The notes beneath the pieces were generated by a model. The model did no database searches and was not told the origin of the DNA. It was given only the letters and a program-made list of their open reading frames with translations. Shown here in pieces: positions 1-6,511 of a DNA stretch of 11,390 nucleotides (positions are counted from its first letter, which is position 1; each line of letters opens with the position of its first letter). This stretch comes from DATMNI01 sp035570275 (GTDB lineage Bacteria; Acidobacteriota; Terriglobia; Bryobacterales; Bryobacteraceae), in contig DATMNI010000378.1 in NCBI GenBank assembly GCA_035570275.1, positions 1 through 11,390 of the forward strand, read 5' to 3'. Both the position numbers and the translations under genes were made by a program.

Positions 1-1
1 C

Positions 2-1303
2 TACCGCGTGCTGGGTTTTGACCCCGCTAAGCCACCACCGCACTTCGAAACATTTTTTCAGCGGATTCATCCGGACGATCGACCCGTGATGAGGAGGCGG
101 TTTGAGGAAGCAGTCCTCGAAAGGGTGGATTTCGAACTGGATTACCGTCTCGTTCACCCCAGCACGATCCGGAACATTCACGTCGTAGGCCATGCGGTTC
201 TCGACTGCTCCGGCGATTTCTGTGAGTATGTGGGCACGGTGATCGATTTAACCGAGCGTAAGCGTGCGGAACAGGAACTTCAGCAGCTCGTTGATTTTGT
301 TCCCCAGCTAATTGTGGTGTTCGACTCGGATGGCAAGGTGATTCGCGCAAATCGTTTCGCCCGCGAATACACGGGTCTGACACTTGAGGAGTTTCGGTTC
401 CTGGACGTGATCGACAGCCTGATTCATCCCGACGATTTGGAGAGGATGCGAGCCGCACGCGATCGCGGGATTGCCGCGGGTGAGCCGTTTGAACATGATG
501 CAAGATTGCGTGGAAAAGACGGCATCTACCGCTGGTTCCTGGGGCGGTACAACCCCTTCGTAGAGGAAGGCCGAGTCAGAAGATGGTACGCGACCGCGAC
601 GGAAATTGAATCACGTAAAGAGGAGGAAGAACGGATCCGGCAGGAAAATGTGCGTCTGGAGGAACGCACTCGAATTGCCCAGGAACTCCATGACACTCTT
701 CTGCAAACTTTCCAGAGCGCCTCATTGCACCTAGGTGTGGCAGTCCTTCGCGTAGCCCAGGATTCACCGGTCAAAAACCAGTTGGATCGGATCCTTGAAA
801 TCATGAGGCAAGGTATCGTGGAGGGCCGCAGCGCGATACAGGGCCTTCGCTCGCCGGACTCTCAAAGCTCAGACCTGGTTGGTGCTTTATCTCGCATTCC
901 GGACGAACTCAAGGTACAGCCCGATATCGATTTTCGTGTCACGGTCATGGGCCGCCAAAAGCAGTTGGATCGAGAGATCCAGCATGAGATTTACCGCATC
1001 GGCAGAGAGGCCCTGGTTAACGCATTTTGTCATTCCGGGGCGAAACGCATCGAGTTAGAGCTTGAATATTCCGACAGTGAGCTGTACGTGCGGATTCGCG
1101 ACAACGGGTGTGGAATCGATCCGCAGATGCTGGAGAAAGGGCGTGACGGCCATTGGGGTTTAGCAGGCATGCGGGAACGGGCAACGAGAATCGGCGGGCT
1201 GCTCAAAATCTTGAGTAGTCCAGCGGCGGGTACGGAGGTCGAATTGTCCATCCCGACCAGCATTGCTTCGGAGCTTTCACTCCCTCATCACCTCTCGGGA
1301 TAG
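2..1303 (+). CDS. PAS-domain sensor histidine kinase (NarL/DegS-type, HisKA_3), 5' partial
   Basis: This is a cytoplasmic-type two-component sensor kinase that should autophosphorylate on His and pass phosphate to a LuxR/NarL-type regulator. The reading frame is open to the left edge: the GTG at 8 is preceded in frame by Tyr-Arg, giving YRVLGFDP, a typical interior PAS sequence, so the true start lies outside the window. Numbering from the GTG, residues 1-86 are the end of one PAS (RIHPDD, then the PAC ending GTVIDLTERKRAEQEL), and about 88-207 are a second PAS/PAC. A short charged coiled linker follows. The HisKA_3 H-box is AQELHDTLLQ with H228 the likely phosphorylated residue. The HATPase has N box REALVNAFCHSGA (N338), G1 DNGCGID (from D365) and G2 GHWGLAGMRERA. 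No transmembrane segment is visible in the part present. No response regulator follows; a palindromic repeat begins straight after the stop. The family is certain, the signal sensed is unknown. Confidence 0.95.
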   Translation, partial: YRVLGFDPAKPPPHFETFFQRIHPDDRPVMRRRFEEAVLERVDFELDYRLVHPSTIRNIHVVGHAVLDCSGDFCEYVGTVIDLTERKRAEQELQQLVDFVPQLIVVFDSDGKVIRANRFAREYTGLTLEEFRFLDVIDSLIHPDDLERMRAARDRGIAAGEPFEHDARLRGKDGIYRWFLGRYNPFVEEGRVRRWYATATEIESRKEEEERIRQENVRLEERTRIAQELHDTLLQTFQSASLHLGVAVLRVAQDSPVKNQLDRILEIMRQGIVEGRSAIQGLRSPDSQSSDLVGALSRIPDELKVQPDIDFRVTVMGRQKQLDREIQHEIYRIGREALVNAFCHSGAKRIELELEYSDSELYVRIRDNGCGIDPQMLEKGRDGHWGLAGMRERATRIGGLLKILSSPAAGTEVELSIPTSIASELSLPHHLSG

Positions 1304-1440
1304 CTAAGTACACTGTTTCTCAAATACGGTCTCGTATCTCGGGAAGAACGCTCCCTAACGGTCGCGGCTCTGATCGGAGCCGCGCGCGTCAGCAAGCGGT
1401 TTCTCGATACGTTAGCGAACTTCTGAAACGGTGTACTAAG
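1304..1440. repeat. ~137-nt imperfect palindromic (foldback) repeat element
   Basis: The two ends match in inverted orientation: taagtacactgtttc near 1305-1319 against gaaacggtgtactaag near 1425-1440. The symmetry runs inward through matching blocks (cgtat, cgct, acgg/gcgt) to a central stem, gcggctc at 1364-1370 and gagccgc at 1377-1383. The intervening six bases also pair, with one G-T wobble. The whole unit could fold into one long interrupted hairpin. It lies directly after the kinase stop codon, so it may also terminate transcription. The form suggests a REP/MITE-like non-autonomous repeat; no transposase is linked and no second copy is visible in the window. Confidence 0.7.
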
Positions 1441-1687
1441 TTAGGTGCTGCGAGTCCGCTCTGGCACTGAAGCGTTTAGCCTCCAAGTTGACGGCTTGCC
1501 ATGTCGTTCATGTGGCGGGAAGCGTTTAACCGAAGGGGCCCCAAAAAGCGAAATGTCGGACCAAAGAAGAAAGAGCGCCCACCGGAGGTCGCCTGAGCCC
1601 GCCTCAACATAAGGCCGGTATAAACCGACAACTCGGGCCCAAGTGGCACAGCGTTCTTTCAGGGCCGGGCTTTGGCACGATGGTTCT
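1441..1687. other. non-coding stretch between foldback repeat and cupin gene
   Basis: I recognise no gene here. The minus-strand open frame that crosses it overlaps the 3' end of the cupin gene in another frame and has a low-complexity, Arg/Ser-rich translation unlike any family I know. A 13-nt near-direct repeat, gaagcgtttagcc at 1469-1481 and gaagcgtttaacc at 1519-1531, has a 50-nt period. The segment could be decayed mobile DNA, but nothing in it proves that. Confidence 0.4.
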
Positions 1688-2239
1688 TCAGGCAGATTCG
1701 AGCAACTCCGTTCGATACTTCGGAGCGAGTGCAGCCGCCTTCGCTTTGAATTCCGCTTGTGCCGCTTCGTCAAGTTTAGGCGGAGGCGTTGTGCGGGTTG
1801 CAACGGGCACACCTACCTCCATGAAGAATTCCTCCTGACCAGCCGGCGAACAGATGCAAAGCATCCTCACCGGCTGGGAGGAAGAATTGTGAAACTGATG
1901 CGGCGCATTGGCTGGGACGTTGATCGTCTCACCCGCGTGTATCACCCGTTTCGCGCCACGAAAAGCCACGTCGAGTTCGCCTTCCAGCACGGTGAAAGTC
2001 TCTTCGAAGTCGTGACGGTGCGGAGGCGGTCCGCCACCGGGAGGTATGTGCATGTCGATCAGGCAAAACCGGCCCGCCGTGTCTTTGGCGGTGAGAAGGA
2101 TCGTGTAGGTATCTCCTACCACTCCAATGTGAGAGGTTTTCTGGCCGGTGTTCGGTTGGGCAATCGCAAGCTTACGCTGCGGGTTGTCAGGTGGGATAGC
2201 TGAAACGGGCTTCTTCGATGAAATTTTGTTCTCGGCCAT
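1688..2239 (-). CDS. cupin-domain protein (Cupin_2 type), 183 aa
   Basis: This is a single-domain cupin, a small beta-barrel protein that normally binds one metal ion. Residues about 35-135 form the barrel. Motif 1 is seen as PPHRHDFEETFTVLEGELDV with the canonical ligands H74, H76 and E80. Motif 2 is HAGETINVPANAPHQFHN with H114 as the fourth ligand. All four ligands are present, so the protein is probably metal-dependent. The C-terminal ~40 residues are polar and Lys/Ala-rich. There is no signal peptide, so it is likely cytoplasmic. The ATG at 2239 is well supported by AAGGAG eight bases upstream. It is last in the minus-strand gene run, 91 nt after the M28 peptidase, and may be co-transcribed with it. 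Cupins of this size range from dioxygenases and isomerases to sensors, and the sequence does not say which. Confidence 0.9.
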   Translation of the reverse strand: MAENKISSKKPVSAIPPDNPQRKLAIAQPNTGQKTSHIGVVGDTYTILLTAKDTAGRFCLIDMHIPPGGGPPPHRHDFEETFTVLEGELDVAFRGAKRVIHAGETINVPANAPHQFHNSSSQPVRMLCICSPAGQEEFFMEVGVPVATRTTPPPKLDEAAQAEFKAKAAALAPKYRTELLESA

Positions 2240-2330
2240 TCATCGCTCCTTATCTGCGGCGGCGCTCTTTCGGCGGTGCGTGGCATCTGATTTCGTCAGC
2301 CCGGCTGCCGCATTACGTTTCCCGCCAGGC

Positions 2331-4001
2331 TCATTTTTCGAAGCGGTGGAAGAAACTCGACTCCACGTAATGAGGACGCTCGGCGTTGTCGGCCACACGC
2401 CGGGCAAGATCGCCCAGGAATGAGTCGAACTGCGCCGCCGCCGCAGTGTCCACAGGCTGCGAAAGATTGTCTTCCACGGAGTGGTAGCGCCGCGCCAGCC
2501 ATTGCCGCCACGCCTTGTATTCCGGGGAGTCCGCGGTCCAGCCGAACTTCATAGCCAGGGCCGGCACGCCGGCCTGCACGAAGCTGTATTGATCGGTGCG
2601 GATGAACGAGTTGCGGTCCGGTTCGGGATCCACGGCGATCTCGATATTGTGCCCGGCTCCGACCGCACGCGCGTCCTCCGCCAGCGTCGATTCCGCCAAC
2701 CCTTGGACGTGCAACTTCTTTAGTGGGAACAGGGGCATGAACATGTCCAGGTTGAGATCGGCGACAATGCCCGTTTCCGGCACAGTCGGGCGTCCGGCAA
2801 AGTAGCGCGAACCTAGCAGTCCCTTTTCCTCACCGGTGAAAATGACGAAGAGCATCGAGCGTTTCGGGCGCTCGCGGTTCCGGCTGAAGCTCCTGGCGAT
2901 TTCCAGCACGGAGGCAACCCCCGAAGCATCGTCCATGGCTCCCGCGAAGGTCGTCTTGCCTTTGACGGGCGCGCCCTCCCCAAGGTGGTCCAGGTGGGCG
3001 GACAGCAATACGTATTCATTCTTCAGGGAGGTATCCGAGCCTTCGAGTTTGGCTACGATATTGGGCGACTCGACGCTTGTGATTTCGCTGGTGACCGATG
3101 CCGTCAGGCTCTTTTTCAGATCGAAACGCCGCAACGGTTTTTGCGCATCGGCCAGAGCCAGCAATTCCGCGAACGTGTGACCGGTTCCGGCAAACAGTTT
3201 CTCGGCTTCCGCCGGGTTGAAGGTGGCCGAGAACATCGTGCCGTGCAAATCAGCCAGTGCAGGATGACGGGCTGCCACGGCGGCGTCCCTGGCATCGGCC
3301 GCCAGCCGCATGCCCGGCTGCGATGCGTTGCCGGCTACGCGATCCCAAGGGAAATCCATGGATTTTGGCGTTGGAATGGTAATGGAGCCCACGGCACCGG
3401 CGTCGGCCAGAGCTTTCGCCAGTGGGGCCGTGCGCGCAAAGGACTTCAGAGATCCGGGCAGGTCACCCGGCCCTCCATTGATGAAAACGGCGATCTTTCC
3501 CTTTAGAGAAGCAAAGGGCATTTCCGGCGAATCGAAATCGTCGTACTTTGCCTCCGGTAGATGCAGCCCGTAACCGATGAAGACGAGGGGAGCGGAGACC
3601 GACTTTGGCTGTGTCCCGCGAGAGCCGAGAATAGCGTCGCGCCCCAGCACCAGTGGATCTCTGCGGCCGTCGACGAGCAAAGTCATCGACGACTTGTCGG
3701 CAATGACGCGGGTCACATCGAATTTCACGGGCTGGTAGTAACCATTCACACCGGCTGGCTGCAGTCCCATGGCGTCGAATTGCGACACGACGTATTTGGC
3801 GGCGCGCAGGTAGCCTTCCGACCCCGTCAGGCGGCCTTGCATGCCGTCGTCGGCGAGCACCTTGACATGCGCCCACCAGGCCTGTCCCGCGGTCTGGTCG
3901 GCGGGCGTGACCGGACGGCCCTGAGCCAGCAAAGGAAGTGTGAACCCGCCCAGAAAGGCAACCATTAGTTGGATGAAACCCAGCCAGCCGATACGACTCA
4001 T
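2331..4001 (-). CDS. secreted M28-family zinc aminopeptidase with PA domain
   Basis: This is an exported di-zinc peptidase that removes amino acids or short pieces from peptides. An N-terminal signal peptide is visible (hydrophobic residues 5-25, ending LPLLAQG). A protease-associated (PA) insert follows at about 135-230 (FIGYGL, GKIAVFINGGPGD). The M28 catalytic domain spans about 310-540. Expected active-site residues are all present: H336 and D338 in SAHLDHLG, D357 in AMDDASG, catalytic E391 and ligand E392 in FTGEEKG, D419 in NLDM, and H507 in YHSVEDN. At 556 aa it fits PA-containing M28 enzymes. The ATG at 4001 is preceded by GAGGGA at a good distance. It lies 63 nt after the tannase gene on the same strand. 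Family is certain; substrate preference (Leu aminopeptidase, dipeptidase or carboxypeptidase-like) cannot be read from the sequence. Confidence 0.95.
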   Translation of the reverse strand: MSRIGWLGFIQLMVAFLGGFTLPLLAQGRPVTPADQTAGQAWWAHVKVLADDGMQGRLTGSEGYLRAAKYVVSQFDAMGLQPAGVNGYYQPVKFDVTRVIADKSSMTLLVDGRRDPLVLGRDAILGSRGTQPKSVSAPLVFIGYGLHLPEAKYDDFDSPEMPFASLKGKIAVFINGGPGDLPGSLKSFARTAPLAKALADAGAVGSITIPTPKSMDFPWDRVAGNASQPGMRLAADARDAAVAARHPALADLHGTMFSATFNPAEAEKLFAGTGHTFAELLALADAQKPLRRFDLKKSLTASVTSEITSVESPNIVAKLEGSDTSLKNEYVLLSAHLDHLGEGAPVKGKTTFAGAMDDASGVASVLEIARSFSRNRERPKRSMLFVIFTGEEKGLLGSRYFAGRPTVPETGIVADLNLDMFMPLFPLKKLHVQGLAESTLAEDARAVGAGHNIEIAVDPEPDRNSFIRTDQYSFVQAGVPALAMKFGWTADSPEYKAWRQWLARRYHSVEDNLSQPVDTAAAAQFDSFLGDLARRVADNAERPHYVESSFFHRFEK

Positions 4002-4028
4002 AGCTTTCCCTCAATAAGTTATCTAAGT

Positions 4029-4051
4029 GCGGCCGGCGATCTAACGGCCGC
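4029..4051 (-). terminator. GC hairpin between tannase and M28 genes (possible weak terminator)
   Basis: gcggccg at 4029-4035 pairs with cggccgc at 4045-4051 around a 9-nt loop. It lies in the 63-nt gap after the tannase stop codon. No T-run follows on the minus strand, so it is not a classical intrinsic terminator. It may instead be an mRNA-stabilising or attenuating hairpin. Confidence 0.35.
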
Positions 4052-4064
4052 TGCAAGCGCGATA

Positions 4065-5615
4065 CTACGGCGCCGCACAGCTAAAATTTGCCGCGTCGTC
4101 GATGCTGCCGCTGCCCTTGTAACGGGCCACCTGGGGATATGGGCAGAGTGGCCGCGTGCGGGTTACGTTTCCGCCCGAGATTCGACTGGCAGCGATGGTT
4201 TTCGGAGCATCGCCGGATTCCACCCAATGAAGCAGCGGCGTGGCGACGTCAAAGACGCTGGTTCCCACTCCGCCGCCGCAATGGAACATGCCGGGCACCA
4301 TGAAGAGCCGGAAAAACTCTCCGGTGGAATCACCCATGCGCTCCACCACCTGGTCATAATACTCGACCGCCACGCGCGGGTTCAGTTGCGGGTCGGCCCA
4401 GCCGAAATACATGATGAGTTTGCCGCCATGTTGGCGAAATGCAGAGAGATCGGGGTCATTGGCATCGATGACCTGGTGCAGGAATGCCAGGCGCGGGATG
4501 TCCTTGTCGATATCGAAACGCGCAATCGATTGCTCGGGGTCGGCGTCAGCCATCGCCATGTAGCGGAGAAAACTCTGGGCGTAGTTAGCCCAGACGCTGC
4601 CGCGGTTGGGCACGCCGATCTCCTGGCCCAACCAGCCGCTCTGGCCGTTCGGTCCGAGGACCTCCGCGCCCACGGGCCAGCCGGGAAAGAAACGTTTGCC
4701 CTGGCGGACGATGTCGCTGTAGATACGATCGGCCGACGCGATTTCGGCAGCGGTGAAGCAGTCGGGCTGGTCCTTTCCGCCGGTGCACCTGGGAAGATCT
4801 TGTGTTGCTTTGAAGCCGCACTGCAGCGGGTTATCTATCAGTCCGTCTTTGAGGCCGTCTTTGGCGTCGCATTTTTCGTAAACGCGGTCTGCCAGCAGGC
4901 CGAGCTTGGCGGCCGGGAATGGATTGGCTCCCATACCCTGCATCCAGTAGGCGCGCGCCACCATATTGCCGGAGTTATAGAGCGCGGGAGAGCCGGCAAT
5001 GATGCCATCGAAGTCCGTGGGGAAACGTTGCGCGATGGTGAGGCCCTGGCGGCCTCCTTGCGAACAGCCGTCATAGTAGGACCTGGATGGATCGGCGCCG
5101 TAGTAGCTGTGGACGAGAAGCTTGGCTGCCACGGCAGTAACATGCAAGGAACGGAATCCGAAATCGAGGAGCTTCTGACGATTGAGCGCGAAGCTGGCGC
5201 CGGATTCGAGAGCAGCGGAGTGGCCTGTGTCGGTGGAAGCGGTGGCGAATCCGGCGCGCAGCGCTCGCGCGTGGTTGGCGATTCTGCCGGGAGCGTCGAA
5301 TGACTCGCCCGCCCAGCCACCGTTGCCGAACATATAGAAGCGGCTGTTCCAGTTGGTTGGGAGATTGACTTCGATGTTGATCTCGGGCTGCGCCATGAGA
5401 AACACGTGGCAATGCTCGGGCGCGCTGGCCGTGGGAGGAACCAGGGCCGCGGTGATGACGGAGAGCTCGAAATCGGTCAGGCTTAGCAACTGGCCGCAGG
5501 CGGTGACCGGTTTAGCGGTGGAGGGCGTCGGATTCCAATCCCGGAACTGGACGGAGCCGCCGCCCTGGGCGAGAAGAGTTGCAGCGAAAATCAGAAAGGC
5601 AACGAGAGATCGCAT
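4065..5615 (-). CDS. secreted tannase/feruloyl esterase family protein
   Basis: This is an exported serine esterase of the tannase/feruloyl esterase family, which cleaves ester bonds of phenolic acids such as gallate or ferulate from plant material. A short signal peptide is visible (MRSLVAFLIFAATLLAQG). The nucleophile motif is YDGCSQGGRQG with S185. The catalytic Asp is D408 in YFGWADPQ and the catalytic His is H445 in MFHCGGG. C184 and C446 flank the Ser and His, matching the family's CS-D-HC arrangement, in which a disulfide brings the triad together. A lid-region loop rich in Asp and Gly (CDAKDGLKDGLIDNP, from C249) resembles the family's calcium site. At 516 aa it is of normal length. 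The ATG at 5615 has AGAGGA nine bases upstream. It follows the GWxTD gene by 34 nt. Family is very likely; tannase versus feruloyl or other aryl-ester specificity is not resolved. Confidence 0.93.
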   Translation of the reverse strand: MRSLVAFLIFAATLLAQGGGSVQFRDWNPTPSTAKPVTACGQLLSLTDFELSVITAALVPPTASAPEHCHVFLMAQPEINIEVNLPTNWNSRFYMFGNGGWAGESFDAPGRIANHARALRAGFATASTDTGHSAALESGASFALNRQKLLDFGFRSLHVTAVAAKLLVHSYYGADPSRSYYDGCSQGGRQGLTIAQRFPTDFDGIIAGSPALYNSGNMVARAYWMQGMGANPFPAAKLGLLADRVYEKCDAKDGLKDGLIDNPLQCGFKATQDLPRCTGGKDQPDCFTAAEIASADRIYSDIVRQGKRFFPGWPVGAEVLGPNGQSGWLGQEIGVPNRGSVWANYAQSFLRYMAMADADPEQSIARFDIDKDIPRLAFLHQVIDANDPDLSAFRQHGGKLIMYFGWADPQLNPRVAVEYYDQVVERMGDSTGEFFRLFMVPGMFHCGGGVGTSVFDVATPLLHWVESGDAPKTIAASRISGGNVTRTRPLCPYPQVARYKGSGSIDDAANFSCAAP

Positions 5616-5649
5616 CGGGTGTCCTCTGGTGGGTTCATTTTATACCGAT

Positions 5650-6300
5650 CTATCGAAGCACAGGGGCTTTCGGGTCGATGGTCATGCGGTAATAGCCGTC
5701 CACGGGACTTTTCACGAACCGCACAATGACGTTCTTACCAAGGCCGTCAATGTAATGGTAGAGCCACTCCTCAAACCCTTCTCTTGGATGCGTCTCCTTT
5801 TCGTCCGGCGGCCCGTAGGTGATGTAAATGTGACCGCGGTCGGTGTTCCAGCCAGCAACTCCTGACCCCGAAATATCCGACGCGAACTGCTCGTTGGCGT
5901 ATCCGATGCGGCGGTAGTGCTCTTCCTTGAATTCGTTTTCGATCGTGCTGGGCGTGGGGTCGCGGCGCAGCCAGAATTGCTCGATGAACTTCTCGCGCTC
6001 CTCATTAGTCTGGAGGCGCTGGTACGCCGCGCGTTCCGCATCGGTAATGATATACGCGACATCCTCGGTCAGCCATTTTTGGTAAGGCGTCTCCGCTTCC
6101 CGGCGAAGTTTCTCCTCGCGCTTCTGCTTCTCCTTCTCCGTCAATTCCTTCGGAGTGGCTTGCGGCTGCGGCGGGGGCGCGGGCTGCCAGGCGCCAAGCA
6201 GCGCAGCCACGGCCACCAGCAGGATGGCGGTTGAAAAAACCGGCGCCACGCTCGGGCGCGGCCCTTCAGGTTGATGGAGCAAACGGCGGACTCGTCTCAT
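5650..6300 (-). CDS. GWxTD-domain protein, probably the surviving C-terminal part of an M56-GWxTD fusion
   Basis: The GWxTD domain covers about residues 72-216. It starts at PYQKWLTEDVAYIITDAER, contains EKFIEQFWLRRDPTP, and carries the name-giving motif GWNTD at 150-154, followed by RGHIYITYGPPDE. The domain's biochemical role is unknown. Residues 1-12 (MRRVRRLLHQPE) and the hydrophobic stretch at about 20-38 look like the region after the peptidase domain in M56 (BlaR1-like) proteins rather than a normal signal peptide. A charged Lys/Glu linker (51-70) joins the parts. Upstream DNA continues the M56 homology in another frame, so this ORF is best read as the tail of a fused gene. The ATG at 6300 has AAGGAGGAAA at ideal spacing and could allow independent translation of a membrane-anchored protein with the domain probably outside the cytoplasm. 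It is 34 nt from the tannase gene. Confidence 0.85.
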   Translation of the reverse strand: MRRVRRLLHQPEGPRPSVAPVFSTAILLVAVAALLGAWQPAPPPQPQATPKELTEKEKQKREEKLRREAETPYQKWLTEDVAYIITDAERAAYQRLQTNEEREKFIEQFWLRRDPTPSTIENEFKEEHYRRIGYANEQFASDISGSGVAGWNTDRGHIYITYGPPDEKETHPREGFEEWLYHYIDGLGKNVIVRFVKSPVDGYYRMTIDPKAPVLR

Positions 6301-6505
6301 TAGATTTCCTCCTTGCGGCCAGCGCGGGTTCGCGCGCGGACCATCGGATTTCTTCCAGCGCGGTCAGCGTGGCGGCGTAGCCGTGCGCATCGCCCATCAG
6401 CGCCACTACCACGTCGTCACAACAATTCTAACGCTCCGCCCGGATCAGGCCGGAGACCCACCAAACCGCCGGGTGATAGAACAGCAGGCCCTCCGGCGGC
6501 AAGCG
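6301..6505 (-). pseudogene. decayed M56 (BlaR1/MecR1-like) peptidase remnant
   Basis: Translating the minus strand just after the transporter stop gives LLFYHPAVWWVSGLIRAER, then an in-frame TAG (6428-6430), then NCCDDVVVALMGDAHGYA and TLTALEEIRW. These are hallmark blocks of the M56 membrane peptidase domain, in order and with normal spacing. The TAG sits where family members usually have Glu in the ExxxD motif, the probable third zinc ligand. Around 6313 the frame shifts: the next codons in the new frame read GGNL and then run into the GWxTD ORF (MRRVRRLL). The front of the peptidase, including HExxH and the N-terminal helices, is absent, because the transporter gene ends at 6512. So the gene has at least three lesions: 5' loss, a nonsense codon and a frameshift. 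M56 proteins normally act with BlaI-type repressors; none is visible here. Confidence 0.85.
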
Positions 6506-6511
6506 CGCTCG

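Noticed and set aside
1469..1531. Pair of 13-nt near-identical direct repeats suggesting an array or integrase sites
   Set aside because: Only two copies, with no further periodicity, no conserved spacers and no linked recombinase; it could be chance.
1441..1812. Minus-strand frame of 123 codons overlapping the cupin 3' end
   Set aside because: About a third of it lies inside the cupin gene in another frame, and the rest is low-complexity with no family resemblance or ribosome site.
1643..2203. Plus-strand open frame (186 codons) opposite the cupin gene
   Set aside because: The translation is Arg-rich and unlike any family, while the minus strand encodes a cupin with all four metal ligands and a good ribosome site.
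3969..5303. Long plus-strand open frame (444 codons) opposite the tannase gene
   Set aside because: It is antisense to a clear tannase-family gene with all catalytic motifs. Its translation has no recognisable domain, and long antisense frames are expected in high-GC coding DNA.
6313..6430. Programmed frameshift or stop-codon readthrough joining M56 and GWxTD
   Set aside because: There is no slippery heptamer or stimulatory structure that I can see, and the missing front half of the peptidase makes simple decay a better explanation.
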